Shown here: piece by piece, positions 1 to 6,653 of the stretch
Position numbering within the stretch: position 1 is the stretch's first letter
Layout: each line of letters begins with the position of its first letter
DNA from: Nitrospinaceae bacterium
Lineage (GTDB): Bacteria > Nitrospinota > Nitrospinia > Nitrospinales > VA-1
Reading direction: 5' to 3'
Assembly (NCBI GenBank): GCA_012961055.1
Contig: DUAA01000302.1
Location: forward strand, 1-9,254
DNA length: 9,254 nucleotides
Program-made: the position numbers and the translations under genes
Notes under the pieces: generated by a model
Database searches by the model: none
What the model saw: only the letters and a program-made list of their open reading frames with translations
What the model was told of the DNA's origin: nothing

Positions 1-1947
1 TTAAATATTCTGCCCATTGCTCTGTTTTTTGCGTTTGCAGTGTATATGATGCCAGGGTTGGCAGGAGATGCTTTCGCGAAGGAAGCTTTTGCTGAGCAAG
101 CCTTTGCTGAGCAGGCGTTTGCGAAAGAAGTGATGGCTGCAGACGACGATGCTGAGGGAGAAGGCGAACCTGAGATCGAGTGGAGCCAGGATGTTTTCTA
201 CAAGGACTTTGAGGGGAATCCTCTTAAGGGACCTGTGAGCGGTGCCCCTGCACCTGAGTTAGGAGAGAACGACTACAATAATTATGAGTTTGCTCCTAGT
301 CGAATCATCCTTTGGATGGCTAACCAGCAGCACTTGTATTTTGGTAGCTTTGTTTTGGCGGTACCAATTTTCTGTATGCTTATTGAGTTCGTCGGAATTC
401 GCAGCCGAGAGAGTGATCCAGTGATGGCTAAGAAATACGACATGCTTGCTCATGATCTGATGAAGGTTAGTCTTACCGCGTACTCCTGGACAGCCATTTT
501 GGGTGGTATTTTACTGTTCACTTTTATTACTTTATTTCCAGGTTTCTTCAAGTACATGGCAACTATTTTTCGCCCGGTAATGCATGTTTATGCGTTGATG
601 TTTCTGGCGGAGAGTGGTGTTCTTTACGTTTATTATTATGGCTGGGATAAGATGAACGACGGTGGTTTCTTGAAGTGGGTTCATTGTAGTATTTCGGTTT
701 TGCTTAACCTCATCGGGACCGTGTTGATGTATCTTGCGAATTCTTGGGCTACTTTTATGCAGGCACCTGGTGGAATTGACGAGCAAGGTCGTTTTCTGGG
801 TAATATCTGGCACGTTATCCACTCTACCTTATGGAATCCGGTCGGTGTTCATAGGATCCTGGGAAATATCGTGTTTGGTGGCGGTATCGTTGGTGCTTAT
901 GCTGCTTATCACTATTTGACTGCAAGAGATGAAGAAACTAAAGCCCATTATGATTGGGTTTGTTATGTAGCCATGTTTATTTGTATTTTCGGTTTGATCC
1001 CTCTGCCCTTTGCAGGTTACTGGCTGATGAAAGAAGTGTATGCGTTCCGTCAGCAGATGGGTATCACCTTGATGGGCGGGATTATGGCTTGGTTGTTTAT
1101 CATCCAGGCGGTGATGATTGGTTTGCTGTTCTTCGCTGCAAACTCCTACCTGCATAACAGTATGTCGAGAGTAAACGGATCGCAGCGATACATGAAGTAT
1201 TGTAAATATATGGTCCTCCTCCTCATTGTTTGTTTTACTATGTGGATGACCCCTCATACGATTGTTATGACCCCTGCTGAGTTGAAAGAAATGGGGGGTG
1301 CTCAGCATCCAATTATTGGTCACTTTGGAGTTATGTCTGCTAAAAATACGGCGGTTAACTTGATGATTGTAACCACCATTCTCTGTTTTATTTTGTACCA
1401 AAGGGCAAATAAGAAAATAACAGTTCCATGGGCGACCGTCGGTAACTGCTGGATCTCAGCTATTTTCATTGGCGCGGCCTTGAATATTATTTTCTTGGGT
1501 GTTTACGGGTATTTTCTCCCTGCAAACCAACGTGTTGGATTATCGGTGCCACAGGTGACTACTACTCTGACGACATTATTCGCCGGTACAGCTATCAATA
1601 TCTCCATGTTTAAGGATTCCGAATCTATGGGGGATATTAAGTGGGGTACTCAGTCTAAAGTTGGAACCTATGCGATCTTCCTGCTCGCGATTTCATTTAC
1701 ATGGTTGATGGGTCTGATGGGATACATTCGTTCCTCGGTCCGTCTATTCTGGCACGTAACAGAAGTCGTACGGGACAACTCGGTGGATGCTTACACCTTG
1801 ACTATCGGTGAAGCCGGTAAGATGTTGACATTCAATACTCTTTTTGTGTGGGTTCAGTTTGTTGTTGTTTTTTGGGTTGCCAGTTTGAGTGCTAAGGCAA
1901 CAGAAGCAGAGGCGCCAGACGCAGTTCCAGTTCCAGCTCAGCAATAA
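1..1947 (+). CDS. Cytochrome bd oxidase subunit I (CydA)-like multi-helix membrane protein, 5'-partial
   Basis: The frame is open to the left edge, so the start lies upstream. The first 17 codons give a hydrophobic stretch (ILPIALFFAFAVYMM) that reads as a signal peptide. Numbering from the GTG at 40: a charged, probably periplasmic region to about 85, then 12 or so membrane helices (about 101-120, 151-170, 180-200, 214-233, 270-292, 305-325, 345-367, 389-403, 436-453, 464-490, 541-562, 599-616). The N-terminal half aligns by eye with CydA: H98 with the TM1 heme-ligand His, E191 in AESGVLYVYYYGWDK with E. coli E107, NSWATFMQAPGG (233-244) with NSWMQxPVG, and H271 with the heme b558 ligand H186. 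After H271 I see no hydrophilic quinol-binding Q-loop and no GRQPW motif; more helices follow instead. There is no CxxCH. It probably binds hemes b or d and works with the cytochromes encoded downstream. Whether it reduces O2 is unknown. CydA-like membership is fairly sure, exact function is not. Confidence 0.8.
   Translation, partial: LNILPIALFFAFAVYMMPGLAGDAFAKEAFAEQAFAEQAFAKEVMAADDDAEGEGEPEIEWSQDVFYKDFEGNPLKGPVSGAPAPELGENDYNNYEFAPSRIILWMANQQHLYFGSFVLAVPIFCMLIEFVGIRSRESDPVMAKKYDMLAHDLMKVSLTAYSWTAILGGILLFTFITLFPGFFKYMATIFRPVMHVYALMFLAESGVLYVYYYGWDKMNDGGFLKWVHCSISVLLNLIGTVLMYLANSWATFMQAPGGIDEQGRFLGNIWHVIHSTLWNPVGVHRILGNIVFGGGIVGAYAAYHYLTARDEETKAHYDWVCYVAMFICIFGLIPLPFAGYWLMKEVYAFRQQMGITLMGGIMAWLFIIQAVMIGLLFFAANSYLHNSMSRVNGSQRYMKYCKYMVLLLIVCFTMWMTPHTIVMTPAELKEMGGAQHPIIGHFGVMSAKNTAVNLMIVTTILCFILYQRANKKITVPWATVGNCWISAIFIGAALNIIFLGVYGYFLPANQRVGLSVPQVTTTLTTLFAGTAINISMFKDSESMGDIKWGTQSKVGTYAIFLLAISFTWLMGLMGYIRSSVRLFWHVTEVVRDNSVDAYTLTIGEAGKMLTFNTLFVWVQFVVVFWVASLSAKATEAEAPDAVPVPAQQ
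70..129 (+). repeat. Four tandem 15-bp units encoding an AFA(K/E)(E/Q) pentapeptide
   Basis: Four consecutive in-frame 15-nt units encode AFAKE, AFAEQ, AFAEQ and AFAKE just after the signal peptide of the CydA-like protein. The units differ at synonymous positions (gct/gcc/gcg, ttc/ttt), so they are not a very recent slippage product. They would form a short Ala/Phe-rich linker outside the membrane before the acidic DDDAEGEGEPE stretch. Confidence 0.8.
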
Positions 1948-1950
1948 CTG

Positions 1951-1979
1951 TTGGTTAGGAATAGGACTGTATATATAAT
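1951..1979 (+). promoter_or_regulatory. Possible internal sigma-70-type promoter ahead of the diheme cytochrome gene
   Basis: A perfect TATAAT at 1974-1979 lies 17 nt after TTGGTT at 1951-1956, which matches TTGACA at 3 of 6 positions. It sits in the 83-nt gap between the CydA-like gene and the next gene, which is longer than the other gaps in the cluster. It could give extra transcription of the three downstream cytochrome genes. The region is AT-rich, so a chance match is possible. Confidence 0.4.
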
Positions 1980-2030
1980 TTTTTAAACAATATTAACTTT
2001 TAAGAATCATAAAACGAGAGGAGTAGGGGG

Positions 2031-3377
2031 ATGCTTCCTGAGCAAGGTGATATTTTATGGACGTTCTGCACAATATTGTTTACGGTATTTGCTCTTTACG
2101 CGTTTATTAACGTCGTAAGCCTTAGCCGTGAGAGGGATGACGTTAATACGAAATTCTGGGGAGGCATTTTTGGCGCCTTTCTTCTTGTCATGTTCCTTGA
2201 GGCTGCTCATATGTTTAGCCTCAATCAGCAGGAGCAGCTAGCCTTCTTTTTCGGTAAGATGGTGCTAACTATATTTTTGCTGTTGCTTACCTGGGGTATA
2301 TTTTTCAAAAGCACGGAAATTGAGAACCAATCCCCACCGATTATCCGTGCATTTTTCTGGTGGACCACGATTTCTGTGCTTCTCGCAGGATATACTAACT
2401 GGCTACCGCAGCAACGTTCTGATCCACCGCCTAAGGCGACAGCTTTTGTAGGTGAGGTTACAATGGAAGAGTATGCTGAGATGGGGCGAGTTATTATCTT
2501 TGGGACTGAGCAGATCGCAGGTCAGAAGGCTATCGGTAAAGGGCAGTGTCCACTTTGTCATACGTTTGAAGCGGGAAATAATATCGGACGATGCCCTAAC
2601 CTGTTTGGTGTTGGGGAGCGTGGTTTTACTCGCGTAAAGGAGGATCGTTATCTTAATGAACCGGTCAAGGTAGGAGAACTAGAGCCTAAGTCTGGAATCG
2701 TAAAAGGTGCTCCGGATCAAATCCCTGAAGAGTACCGACGGGAGGGAGCGGGTGGACATGATTCGATGACAGCGGAGGACTATATCCGTGAATCGGTGAT
2801 GTGTCCAAGCTGTTACGTTGTTAAAGGATTTGGTAAGGCTGGGGATAAGGTGAGCCCGATGCCTGTCATTACCAAACCACCGATTAGTTTGAGCCCGATT
2901 GAGGTCAATGCGGTCATCGCTTATCTGCAGTCTTATAATGAGCCAGGTGACTACTCTAAGGTAACCGTGCCACTTCCTTCAGCTGATGAGGGTCCAACAG
3001 AAACAGCAGAAGATGAAGGTGACGCTCCTATTTTCGTTACTGGCGCTGAGCCTATCGGCGAGATGATTAATACGCTTGGTTGTCCTTTGTGTCATACAAT
3101 ACCTGGTATCGAGGGCGCGGAAGGTGAGCTTGGTCCTAAGTTGCATGAGAAGGTCAATGCTCCGAAACGCATTAAGGATCCACGTTACAAGGGCAAAGCA
3201 AAGAATACTAAGGAGTACGTGCGGGAGTCAATTTTGAATCCCAATGCATATATAGTGATGAATGAAGAAGAGAATGAACTTTTCCCAGAGGGTCTTATGC
3301 CTCAGGATTTTAAAAATAAACTATCGGTAGACGCTATCGATAAACTAGTTGATTTTATCAGTCAGACAGAAGGCTAA
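2031..3377 (+). CDS. Membrane-anchored protein with two cytochrome c domains
   Basis: 448 residues. The ATG at 2031 has a good ribosome site, GAGAGGAG at 2016-2023, 7 nt upstream. Four membrane helices (about 7-30, 42-61, 71-93, 106-124) place the C-terminal two thirds in the periplasm, judged from the charged loops. Two homologous cytochrome c domains follow. Domain 1 has CPLCH (173-177) and probable Met ligand M277 in SPMPVI. Domain 2 has CPLCH (351-355) and probable Met ligand M423 in LMPQDF. Both share a YxRES segment. Domain 1 carries extra cysteines C188, C258 and C261; CPSCY at 258-262 falls where domain 2 has NPNAY, so it is probably not a third heme site. An acidic linker (about 318-332) joins the domains. 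The likely role is electron transfer to or from the CydA-like protein. The family is not one I can name; the cytochrome assignment is firm. Confidence 0.88.
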   Translation: MLPEQGDILWTFCTILFTVFALYAFINVVSLSRERDDVNTKFWGGIFGAFLLVMFLEAAHMFSLNQQEQLAFFFGKMVLTIFLLLLTWGIFFKSTEIENQSPPIIRAFFWWTTISVLLAGYTNWLPQQRSDPPPKATAFVGEVTMEEYAEMGRVIIFGTEQIAGQKAIGKGQCPLCHTFEAGNNIGRCPNLFGVGERGFTRVKEDRYLNEPVKVGELEPKSGIVKGAPDQIPEEYRREGAGGHDSMTAEDYIRESVMCPSCYVVKGFGKAGDKVSPMPVITKPPISLSPIEVNAVIAYLQSYNEPGDYSKVTVPLPSADEGPTETAEDEGDAPIFVTGAEPIGEMINTLGCPLCHTIPGIEGAEGELGPKLHEKVNAPKRIKDPRYKGKAKNTKEYVRESILNPNAYIVMNEEENELFPEGLMPQDFKNKLSVDAIDKLVDFISQTEG

Positions 3378-3396
3378 ACGATAGGAGAAGTTACAA

Positions 3397-4359
3397 ATGA
3401 ATAAAATATTACTTAGTTTGATCCTGGCGGTAGGTGGTTTAGCTGTCTTCCATTATGGGTTGTTTCCTATCTTTACGCCTAAGGAAGCCGGGTGGATAAC
3501 GAATCGCTATGTTTATTATCTGCTTTTTGTGTTTTATATGATTGTGGTGAATGTGGGTATGAGGTTGCAGCCGCCTATGGCTCTTAAGGCCCTGTATGTA
3601 TGGCTTTTGGGGTTTTATTTTTACGATGCTATCCTTTCGCCCCATATCCCATGGACTCTCTTCATCACATATATGATGCTGTGGTCGATCGGAACTTTTC
3701 TTTATATCAGTCAAGATCCAATCACTTTCCGAGAGTTTAGGTCTCCTATAGTTAAAACCATTATAGGTGAGTATAAGATAGCTCGAGTTGTTGTGTTCAC
3801 GTTGATGCCGATACTAGTCGGATTTGCAACCTATAATACAATCTATCCTTCTTTTGCTGAGCCCGTTGAGCTAAGAACGGTTCATCCGGCACCGCCTTCT
3901 ACTACCAAGGTACACGGTAAAACTTACAAGCTCGAGGAGATCGGTAATCCGTTCAGAACTGACGAGCAGGATAATTATAAAGATAGTTTCCCATTCCTTG
4001 ATAAAACGGAATATATGAAAAATGTAACTGAAGGTGGAACCATCTTTTTTCAGAACTGTCATTACTGTCATGGTGACCAGTTGAACGGGCTGGGCATGTT
4101 CTCCCACGCATTCAACCCAACACCAGCTAACTTTATTGATCCTGGTACTATTGCTATGTTACAGGAGTCATTCCTGTTCTGGCGTGTATCTAAGGGTGGG
4201 CCGGGGCTTCCAAATGAGTCGACGCCTTGGTCTTCAGCAATGCCTCCCTGGGAAGAGCATCTAACAACAGATGAAATCTGGAAAGTTATTCTTTTCGAAT
4301 ACTGGTATACCGGGTGGCATCCACGGACCTTTGATACAGAAGGATCTACGGCTGAATAA
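3397..4359 (+). CDS. Membrane-anchored monoheme cytochrome c protein
   Basis: 320 residues. The ATG at 3397 is preceded by AGGAGAAG at 3383-3390, 6 nt away, and lies 19 nt after the previous stop, so co-transcription is near certain. Five hydrophobic segments (about 4-22, 37-54, 64-82, 85-103, 127-147) form an N-terminal membrane half. The C-terminal half is one cytochrome c domain with CHYCH at 221-225 (covalent heme, H225 proximal) and probable distal ligand M282 in SAMPPW. The linker at about 155-205 is rich in Pro and charged residues. The domain should face the periplasm, where heme c is attached. The neighbours imply an electron shuttle built into a respiratory complex. The function of the helical half is not recognisable; it has no obvious heme-b His pair, so it may serve only for anchoring and assembly. 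Confidence 0.87.
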   Translation: MNKILLSLILAVGGLAVFHYGLFPIFTPKEAGWITNRYVYYLLFVFYMIVVNVGMRLQPPMALKALYVWLLGFYFYDAILSPHIPWTLFITYMMLWSIGTFLYISQDPITFREFRSPIVKTIIGEYKIARVVVFTLMPILVGFATYNTIYPSFAEPVELRTVHPAPPSTTKVHGKTYKLEEIGNPFRTDEQDNYKDSFPFLDKTEYMKNVTEGGTIFFQNCHYCHGDQLNGLGMFSHAFNPTPANFIDPGTIAMLQESFLFWRVSKGGPGLPNESTPWSSAMPPWEEHLTTDEIWKVILFEYWYTGWHPRTFDTEGSTAE

Positions 4360-4419
4360 TATTTAAATTGTTGATATACGGTTGAAACAATAACCTTAAA
4401 ATATTTAGTGGGGATTAAA

Positions 4420-6144
4420 ATGAACATTAAAATTACAACTGGAAAGATACTAAAGATTCTTCTGGTTCTTACGTTTTTCGTGTTACTTACGGGAACGGCT
4501 GCGGCAGAAGACGTGCCGGCTGACCCAATCCAGCAGGATAAGTTGGAAGCTGGGAAAAAAGTATATTTCAAAAGGTGTGTGTGGTGTCATGGAGTTGAAG
4601 GTGGTGGTGATGGCCCTTCTCACGACCGATTGTTCACTAAGCCTAGGAACTTTATCCAAGGAACCTTCAAGATTCGTTGGACCAACTCTGGTGAGTTACC
4701 AAGAGACAAGGATCTGATTAACACGGTCACTAATGGTCTTGCCGGATCAGCTATGCCAGCCTGGGGTGATTTTTTAAGTAAAGAAGAAATTGTGTCTGTT
4801 GTTCAGTTTGTGAAGAGTCTTGTTCAGGATCGCGATTGGAGTGATGAAGATGAGACGGTTGAAGATGTAGTTACGGAACTCGGAGATAATCCTTGGGGAT
4901 CAACTGCACCTTACCACTTGGATATTCCTCAGGAAGCCATCGACGAAGGTAAGAAAATAATGGTGGCCAATAAGTGTTTTGAGTGTCACGGTGGAGAGGG
5001 TGCTGGAGATGGCAATCCTACTATGAAGGACGACTGGGGATTTCCTATCGTTGCCGCTAGCTGGAAGGAGTGCTGGAATTTTCGTGGGGCACGGCGTAAT
5101 CACTATGATCCATTCAACGTAGCACGCACTGTTTCAACCGGATTGAATGGAACTCCGATGCCTAACTTTAGAGATAAAATCAGCATTGAGGATCGATGGA
5201 AATTGGCAGCTTTTGTGAATTCATTATGTCCACGGAAAAAGATCGATAAGCTGACCAATAAACCCATTCCGGACTTTTTGATCGCTGCTAAGTACAAAGA
5301 GGGTGAAATAGTACCTAAGATTTCTGATCCGATGTGGCAAGTCCCTGACCATGATCCTACAATAGTAGATCGCTCTGAGGAGAAGGTTGATCATCCTAGA
5401 AGAAACTATATCGCTTTGGCGGGCCAGATCACTATTGGTGAGAGGAACTTTGATCCAAAGTCAGATAACCTTTGGGTTTCTGCTCAATGGAACAAGGATC
5501 AAGGAATTTTCTACCTTGTCGAGTATGATAACCGATTTCTCTCTACCGACCCGGAATACCCTGATGCAGTTGCCATCCAGTGGCCTGCCAAGTTACAGGA
5601 TTTGTTTGGAGCTGAGAAGCCTTACTTTATCCACGGCGATAGCAAAAAGCCAGTTGATCTTTGGAAGGCATCGTTTATGGTTAAGGACTATAACGCTACC
5701 AATGCAGCTAGGGAAGAGGGATATCAGTTGGATGTCACGGTAGAAGAGCTTAACGGAAATGGTTACCAAACGTTAGCCGCAAAGGATGCTGAACCAAATG
5801 TCAAAGTAGTAGATGCCATATACCAGCAGGGTCGTGTCAAGGTTATGTTCCACCGATCTTTAACCACCGACGGTGACATGGATGTTCAGATTCCTGCAGA
5901 AACATTCATTCCCGTAGCATTTATGCAGTGGGCGGGTGATGATAAAGAGAAAGATGAGCACATGGCAATTTCTACTTGGTATTACACCATTTTAGAGCCG
6001 CCTTTACCTGATTCTTTATACTATATGCCTCCAATTATGGCCATTATATTTGTGGGTCTTCAGGGATGGCTGGTATGGATGACCAAGCGCACTCGAAAGA
6101 TGTACGCAGATGGAAAAGTAAAACAGGATGAACTTCCCTTCTAA
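4420..6144 (+). CDS. Fusion of two cytochrome c domains with an NxrC / ethylbenzene-dehydrogenase-gamma-like heme-b domain
   Basis: 574 residues from the ATG at 4420. A GTG at 4408 would add only four residues and overlaps the likely weak ribosome site (GTGGGG), so ATG is preferred. A signal peptide (about 1-29, ending in GTAAAE) is followed by cytochrome c domain 1 with CVWCH (53-57) and M112 in SAMPAW, then domain 2 with CFECH (186-190) and M247 in TPMPNF. C218 and C270 in domain 2 could form a disulfide. Residues about 295-525 resemble the heme-b-binding gamma subunits of DMSO-reductase-family enzymes (EBDH, selenate and chlorate reductase, NxrC): PYFIHGD and PVDLWKASF (about 401-419) and the late FMQWAGDD segment (501-508). 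A helix (about 537-556) and a basic tail anchor it. The likely role is passing electrons from a periplasmic molybdoenzyme to c-hemes; no alpha or beta subunit lies in the window. The cytochrome domains are certain, the gamma-like part is probable. Confidence 0.85.
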   Translation: MNIKITTGKILKILLVLTFFVLLTGTAAAEDVPADPIQQDKLEAGKKVYFKRCVWCHGVEGGGDGPSHDRLFTKPRNFIQGTFKIRWTNSGELPRDKDLINTVTNGLAGSAMPAWGDFLSKEEIVSVVQFVKSLVQDRDWSDEDETVEDVVTELGDNPWGSTAPYHLDIPQEAIDEGKKIMVANKCFECHGGEGAGDGNPTMKDDWGFPIVAASWKECWNFRGARRNHYDPFNVARTVSTGLNGTPMPNFRDKISIEDRWKLAAFVNSLCPRKKIDKLTNKPIPDFLIAAKYKEGEIVPKISDPMWQVPDHDPTIVDRSEEKVDHPRRNYIALAGQITIGERNFDPKSDNLWVSAQWNKDQGIFYLVEYDNRFLSTDPEYPDAVAIQWPAKLQDLFGAEKPYFIHGDSKKPVDLWKASFMVKDYNATNAAREEGYQLDVTVEELNGNGYQTLAAKDAEPNVKVVDAIYQQGRVKVMFHRSLTTDGDMDVQIPAETFIPVAFMQWAGDDKEKDEHMAISTWYYTILEPPLPDSLYYMPPIMAIIFVGLQGWLVWMTKRTRKMYADGKVKQDELPF

Positions 6145-6158
6145 AGGGATGCAATTAT

Positions 6159-6200
6159 AAAAAGAGAAAAGCCCGCCTTTCGGTGGGCTTTTCTCTTTTT
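6159..6200 (+). terminator. Strong intrinsic terminator, probably bidirectional
   Basis: A 19-bp stem (6159-6177 with 6182-6200, one G-T wobble at 6175/6184) closes a TTTC loop. The GC core GCCCGCC is flanked by A-rich then T-rich arms, so either strand gives a hairpin followed by a U-run. It starts 15 nt after the stop of the last cytochrome gene and faces the convergent rpoZ, whose stop is at 6293. It probably ends both transcripts. Confidence 0.92.
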
Positions 6201-6292
6201 ATGGAATAGAAATACTAATACTAATAAAGAATGATGCTACTAGTATTTTTTGATTGAAAAAAAATATTGTCTCAGCAGGATAAATGGAATCT

Positions 6293-6535
6293 TTAAGCAG
6301 ACGCGTTCTCAGTTGTCTCGATCTCCATATTCCCTTCAATGATTTCCATGAGGGATAAAGTTAAAAATGTTTTTGGAGAGGTGTATTCATCGGGGTCAAC
6401 GTCTATAACTGGAGGAGCTCCCTTTTCTAATTGATGAATTCTTTGCGAAATCAGAATACATAGAAGGTAACGGCTCTTCACTACTTCCATTGCTTGTTGC
6501 ACCAACTCTAAAGTATCTTTTACTGGCAATGCCAT
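6293..6535 (-). CDS. rpoZ: DNA-directed RNA polymerase omega subunit
   Basis: 80 residues, the usual size for omega, a small cytoplasmic subunit that helps fold and assemble the beta' subunit. The ATG at 6535 has GGAGAA (6541-6546) 5 nt upstream. The omega signature is visible: a helix around KSRYLLCILISQRIHQLEKG (about 20-39, equivalent to the NRFxLVxxAxxRARQL region), then GAPPVID, and a C-terminal LTLSLMEIIEGN helix corresponding to the xxIALxEIxEGK segment. Normally conserved Ala/Arg residues in the first helix are replaced (CILISQRIHQ), so the protein is divergent. It has its own promoter at 6587-6615 and is convergent with the cytochrome cluster. No spoT or gmk neighbour is visible. The family call rests on pattern and length; alternatives are few. 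Confidence 0.8.
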   Translation of the reverse strand: MALPVKDTLELVQQAMEVVKSRYLLCILISQRIHQLEKGAPPVIDVDPDEYTSPKTFLTLSLMEIIEGNMEIETTENASA

Positions 6536-6586
6536 CTATATTCTCCAAGTTTGTAAATTTTAAAACTACGAAATGTGTAACTTGTT

Positions 6587-6615
6587 ATTCTAATAATTCT
6601 TTATCGTCCTGTCAA
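6587..6615 (-). promoter_or_regulatory. Near-consensus sigma-70 promoter for rpoZ
   Basis: Read on the minus strand, TTGACA (6610-6615, perfect) is followed after exactly 17 nt by TAGAAT (6587-6592, 5 of 6). Transcription would start near 6580 and give a leader of about 45 nt before the rpoZ ATG at 6535. It sits in the 118-nt gap after ltaE, so rpoZ can be expressed independently of that gene. Confidence 0.8.
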
Positions 6616-6653
6616 TCACTCTGTGAAATATTTGGATTATTTTAAAAGGATTC

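Noticed and set aside
40..42. GTG as the true start of the CydA-like gene
   Set aside because: It cuts through the hydrophobic core of an evident signal peptide, and the frame stays open to the window edge, so the start lies further left.
829..1401. Antisense open frame of 190 codons inside the CydA-like gene
   Set aside because: Its composition is atypical (many His, Asn and Gln), it has no ribosome site, and it mirrors the codons of the clearly real plus-strand gene.
2802..2816. CPSCY in the two-heme membrane cytochrome as a third heme c site
   Set aside because: The distal residue is Tyr, not His, and by internal alignment the motif occupies the NPNAY position of the second domain rather than a heme-attachment position.
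4408..4410. GTG as the start of the two-heme / gamma-like fusion gene
   Set aside because: The ATG 12 nt downstream gives a normal signal peptide, and the GTGGGG at this place is better used as the ribosome site.
4068..4571. Antisense frame spanning the end of one cytochrome gene and the start of the next
   Set aside because: It overlaps two well-supported genes, has no recognisable domain and crosses their intergenic gap only because stops are absent by chance.
6211..6247. Second hairpin (AATACTA / TAGTATT) downstream of the terminator
   Set aside because: Only seven A/T-rich pairs over a loop of more than 20 nt; not stable enough to claim.
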